Origin: Ignavibacteriales bacterium
GTDB taxonomy: Bacteria > Bacteroidota > Ignavibacteria > UBA10030
NCBI GenBank assembly: GCA_016207365.1
Contig: JACQPU010000209.1
Coordinates: 1 to 9,396 of the forward strand
Length of the DNA: 9,396 bases
Reading direction: 5' to 3'
Positions 7,243-9,396 of this stretch are shown piece by piece (within the stretch, counting starts at the first letter, position 1; each line of letters begins with the position of its first letter). Position numbers and translations under genes: made by a program. The notes beneath the pieces were generated by a model. That model was not told the DNA's origin. It did no database searches and saw only the letters and a program-made list of their open reading frames with translations.

Positions 7243-8484
7243 TACTTTCTCTCTCGTCCTCATATACCGCCGGTATAAGTACAGCACAACTACCAACATC
7301 ACAATCCCAATCACAATATAGACAGCGGTGAGCGGCGGACTCACGATCGCTTCCCATTCATCCACCTTCTCCTGGATCGTATCCACATGTTGCTGGGTCA
7401 AGCCCCCTGTTTTGACCATGGACGGGATCCAGTCAGGTACAATGTGCGGATGCCACAGGGAATCGGCAAAGGCCTCGTATCGAAAATACCGCTGCCCGTC
7501 CTTTTCGTCCCGCGCCTTCCGGATTTCTTCATCGAGGTATGCTGTAAGAATCGTGTAAAATTCCTGACCGTTGGAGAAGGGTCGAACCGGTATAGCCGCT
7601 TTAACAAACACGTTGTTCAGTGTTCTCCAGTACAAACCTCCGAGCTTGCTTTTCCATCGGCTTATCATGGTATCGATTGTGGCGAGCTCCGCCGCCCTCT
7701 TGGAGGCAGTCCCCGCATACACATCCGCCAGCTTCTTACCCAGTCCTCTCCATTTCGAGACAAACGCCGCATGCTCATCGCCCAATTTTACGATATCGTT
7801 GCCCGTGAGCTCAGTGGCATCGAGAAACTGAACGTTGTCCTTGATTGATTGCTGTATTCCGGAAAACACATTCCGCCGTTCAAGTCTCGCCGCCACACTG
7901 CGCTTTTCACGGTCGCTCATGACTGCAACGTCCTTGTCGTATTGAAGAAACAGGCTATCGACCAGAGCAAAGATCAGATCGTCCCGCTGACGTAATCCCT
8001 GGCGAAGCTTGATGATCACCGCGTTCAGAGAATCGAAGGCTTCTGAGCCTTTCAAAAGCCTCATCTCTCCAAGCATCCTGGCGTTCTCCCCGGCAAGGTT
8101 TTCAACTTGCTGACTCAATTTGCGAACCTGGGTCTCGAGTTCCGTAATACGCACGTACTGTGTTTCGATGATCGTGATCTTGTCTTTCGCATAGGCAAGC
8201 TGGCCCCGCAGCTTCACAAGCCTCCCTGCAAATCCGTCCGGATAGAGCGCCCGGTCAATCATCGCCCGGTATTCACGATACGCGCTGTCCAGTTCCACAA
8301 TGCGCGACTCAACATCGACGATCTCAATCGTTGTCGTCGCTGCCTCAATCGCTGTAACGATTGCACCCGACTCGATCTCAAACGACCTTACAATCTCGAA
8401 ATCCGATCGTACCTGCGACAGAAGCGTTCCGGGTAGGGCCACAAGAATCGCGGCAACGATAGCCAAGCTCGGAGTGCGATTCAT
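7234..8484 (-). CDS. Membrane-anchored periplasmic coiled-coil protein, family not recognised
   Basis: I do not recognise this 416-residue protein. It begins with a signal peptide (MNRTPSLAIVAAILVALPGT and following LLSQ, cleavage expected near residues 22-24). A charged helical region follows, with a strong coiled-coil stretch at about 86-145 (for example ITELETQVRKLSQQVENL). A second, less regular helical region (150-285) is rich in Arg, Lys, Asp and Glu. The Trp- and Tyr-containing segment at 333-355 (RYFRYEAFADSLWHPHIVPD) may be a compact fold. A single membrane helix lies at about 385-405, followed by YRRYMRTREK, a positive-inside tail. The bulk should therefore sit in the periplasm with a short cytosolic end. 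The ATG overlaps the upstream lipoprotein stop in TAATG and has AGGAGG six bases before it, so the two products are probably made together. The final codons and stop fall in the heptad repeat. Confidence 0.85.
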   Translation of the reverse strand: MNRTPSLAIVAAILVALPGTLLSQVRSDFEIVRSFEIESGAIVTAIEAATTTIEIVDVESRIVELDSAYREYRAMIDRALYPDGFAGRLVKLRGQLAYAKDKITIIETQYVRITELETQVRKLSQQVENLAGENARMLGEMRLLKGSEAFDSLNAVIIKLRQGLRQRDDLIFALVDSLFLQYDKDVAVMSDREKRSVAARLERRNVFSGIQQSIKDNVQFLDATELTGNDIVKLGDEHAAFVSKWRGLGKKLADVYAGTASKRAAELATIDTMISRWKSKLGGLYWRTLNNVFVKAAIPVRPFSNGQEFYTILTAYLDEEIRKARDEKDGQRYFRYEAFADSLWHPHIVPDWIPSMVKTGGLTQQHVDTIQEKVDEWEAIVSPPLTAVYIVIGIVMLVVVLYLYRRYMRTREKVET

Positions 8485-8942
8485 TACCGGCCTCCTTCCT
8501 GGATACCGTCTTTCGAAAGGAGTCGCGGTTTTTCGCCCATGGAAAGAAGCTGAACATGGGGAGGACGGGCATTGAAAGCCGGTGATTGGAGCCCATCCTC
8601 AGTAATAAAGATCTTTTTCTCCAGGAGAAGCGCACCATCCCCCGTTCTGAATACATAGACATGCCTGAATCCGGGTGAAGTGATGAAGTAGTACCCTGCC
8701 TGATCGCGAATCACCCGGATCGATAGTCCTCCCACGTTGATCGAATCTTCCTTTTCCTCAAACACCATGGGCTTGATCGAAAAACTCAATTGATATCTGT
8801 TTTCCTGAACAATGCCTGCCGCGTCGGACTTCAGCACACTTTCCACAGGCCAGCTGAAATCCGCGGGTTTCAGGGCCAGCGGAGAACAAGCGCCAACCAG
8901 AAGAATAAGAGGGAGGATGGATGCAAGAATGGCAGATTTCAT
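8484..8942 (-). CDS. Small putative lipoprotein, family not recognised
   Basis: From the ATG at 8942 the protein has 152 residues. It starts with a classic lipoprotein signal, MKSAILASILPLILLVGAC, with the lipobox VGAC and the lipidated Cys at 19. The mature part (about 134 residues) opens with SPLALKPADFSWPVES. It then alternates short hydrophobic and charged stretches such as YQLSFSIKPMVF, IRVIRDQAGYYFITSPGF and RHVYVFRTGDGALLLEKKIF, which suggests a small beta-rich domain. I do not recognise a family. A GTG at 9035 is also in frame and overlaps the msrQ stop in GTGA, but it would bury the lipoprotein signal behind 31 unrelated residues. The ATG has GGGG six bases upstream. The stop is shared with the start of the coiled-coil gene, so the two probably act in one envelope process. 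Membrane destination (inner or outer) cannot be decided here. Confidence 0.8.
   Translation of the reverse strand: MKSAILASILPLILLVGACSPLALKPADFSWPVESVLKSDAAGIVQENRYQLSFSIKPMVFEEKEDSINVGGLSIRVIRDQAGYYFITSPGFRHVYVFRTGDGALLLEKKIFITEDGLQSPAFNARPPHVQLLSMGEKPRLLSKDGIQEGGR
8491..8496 (-). promoter_or_regulatory. Strong ribosome binding site coupling the lipoprotein and coiled-coil genes
   Basis: On the minus strand AGGAGG (8496 to 8491) lies six bases before the ATG at 8484. It sits inside the last codons of the lipoprotein gene, whose TAA stop shares one base with that ATG. It is the strongest Shine-Dalgarno seen in the window. Confidence 0.7.
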
Positions 8943-8992
8943 GAGAGACCCCGTCGTATGGCCTGGTATTCCGAGGAAGAAAAAACAACAGC

Positions 8993-9023
8993 CGAATATA
9001 GACAACAAACCCCTGCGACGCAA
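8993..9023 (-). promoter_or_regulatory. Possible weak promoter for the lipoprotein/coiled-coil pair
   Basis: In the 89-bp gap between msrQ and the lipoprotein start, the minus strand has TTG (9023-9021), a 20-base spacer, then TATATTCG (9000-8993). The latter is one base off the TAnnTTTG consensus. It would start transcription around 8985, upstream of the ATG at 8942 and downstream of the rejected GTG at 9035. Read-through from msrQ is equally plausible. Confidence 0.25.
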
Positions 9024-9031
9024 GGAAATCG

Positions 9032-9396
9032 TCACGCTTCCGATGGCTCCCGACCCTGCCTGGCCGCAAGAATTCTGCGCTCAACGACAGGCTTCAGGTA
9101 ATACCATACCCTGACTCCAAGGAGCACAGCAAGAATTGCGCCGTACGTCAACGGCCTCTGAACATCGGCCTTTACCAGCCAGAGATAATGGATGACACCG
9201 CCAACTGCGCTCACATAGACGAGCTTATGAAGCCGGTTCCAGCGCTTTCCCCCCATCCATTTCGCTATCCGATCTGTGGACGTCAGTGCGAGGGGAATCA
9301 TGAGAAGAAAGCTCAAGAAGCCCACAGTAATGAAAGGCCGCTTCGGGATATCTGCGAGGATTTCCTCCCAGAGAAAGAACTGATCAAGGTACAGAT
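9032..9396 (-). CDS. msrQ: MsrQ (YedZ), heme-binding membrane subunit of MsrPQ (5' truncated)
   Basis: MsrQ is an inner-membrane b-type cytochrome that passes electrons to MsrP, a periplasmic molybdoenzyme reducing methionine sulfoxide in oxidised envelope proteins. The frame is open to the right edge of the window, so the N-terminal half is missing. The visible 120 residues start LYLDQFFLWEEILADIPKRP and continue FITVGFLSFLLMIPLALTST, close to the family pattern (DI-KRP-ITxGF and LPLALTSTxR). Next comes RWNRLHKLVYVSAVGGVIHY followed by LWLVKAD. The two His are 13 residues apart, the spacing of the conserved heme-associated His pair in E. coli YedZ. A last membrane helix (YGAILAVLLGVRVWYYL) ends in a basic, probably cytosolic tail. 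A GTG at 9325 is not the true start because conserved residues continue upstream of it. In many genomes msrP precedes msrQ, so it may lie just right of the window. A lipoprotein gene follows after 89 bp. Confidence 0.93.
   Translation of the reverse strand, partial: LYLDQFFLWEEILADIPKRPFITVGFLSFLLMIPLALTSTDRIAKWMGGKRWNRLHKLVYVSAVGGVIHYLWLVKADVQRPLTYGAILAVLLGVRVWYYLKPVVERRILAARQGREPSEA

Noticed and set aside
7201..7247. CRISPR-like array
   Set aside because: The units are 7 bp, contiguous and degenerate, with no spacers and no cas genes nearby.
8943..9035. Lipoprotein gene starting at GTG 9035 (GTGA overlap with msrQ)
   Set aside because: It would put 31 residues in front of a textbook lipoprotein signal and lacks a well-placed ribosome site.

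Overview
The window is a moderately GC-rich, densely coded stretch of bacterial chromosome. The likely source is a member of the Bacteroidota/Chlorobi/Ignavibacteria (FCB) group. Three things point there: two outward-facing TATATTTG elements that fit the TAnnTTTG -7 promoter consensus of that group, an IRP/AcnA-type aconitase, and a soluble multi-PAS hybrid histidine kinase. This placement is inference; no rRNA or other definitive marker is present. There are six or seven protein genes, no RNA genes, no transposons and no CRISPR array.

Left block (1-4334). The 3' end of mutS (+) runs into moaC (-), and the two genes overlap tail to tail by 274 bp. moaC is the last gene of a leftward unit. Its predecessor is a very large cytosolic hybrid histidine kinase (GAF, PAS remnant, four PAS, GAF, HisKA, HATPase, REC). 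The kinase stop and the moaC start overlap by 8 bp with a Shine-Dalgarno inside the kinase gene, so the two are probably translationally coupled.

Middle (4335-7233). The kinase unit diverges from acnA (+), a complete 928-residue aconitase with its three Fe-S cysteines. The short gap between them carries a perfect 9-bp dyad (arms 4340-4348 and 4361-4369, 12-bp spacer). Each arm contains an outward TAnnTTTG element. It looks like a compact divergent promoter/operator that may couple aconitase expression to the sensor kinase. After acnA, six tandem degenerate heptads (ACRTYTY) fill the space up to the next, convergent gene.

Right block (7234-9396). A leftward group runs msrQ (5'-truncated by the window edge), then a small lipoprotein, then a membrane-anchored periplasmic coiled-coil protein. 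The last two are joined by a TAATG stop/start overlap with a strong Shine-Dalgarno. I recognise neither protein; together they are the best candidate here for an undescribed envelope module. MsrQ supplies electrons to MsrP, a molybdoenzyme needing the cofactor that MoaC helps build, so both ends of the window touch molybdenum-cofactor biology. That is a thematic link only.
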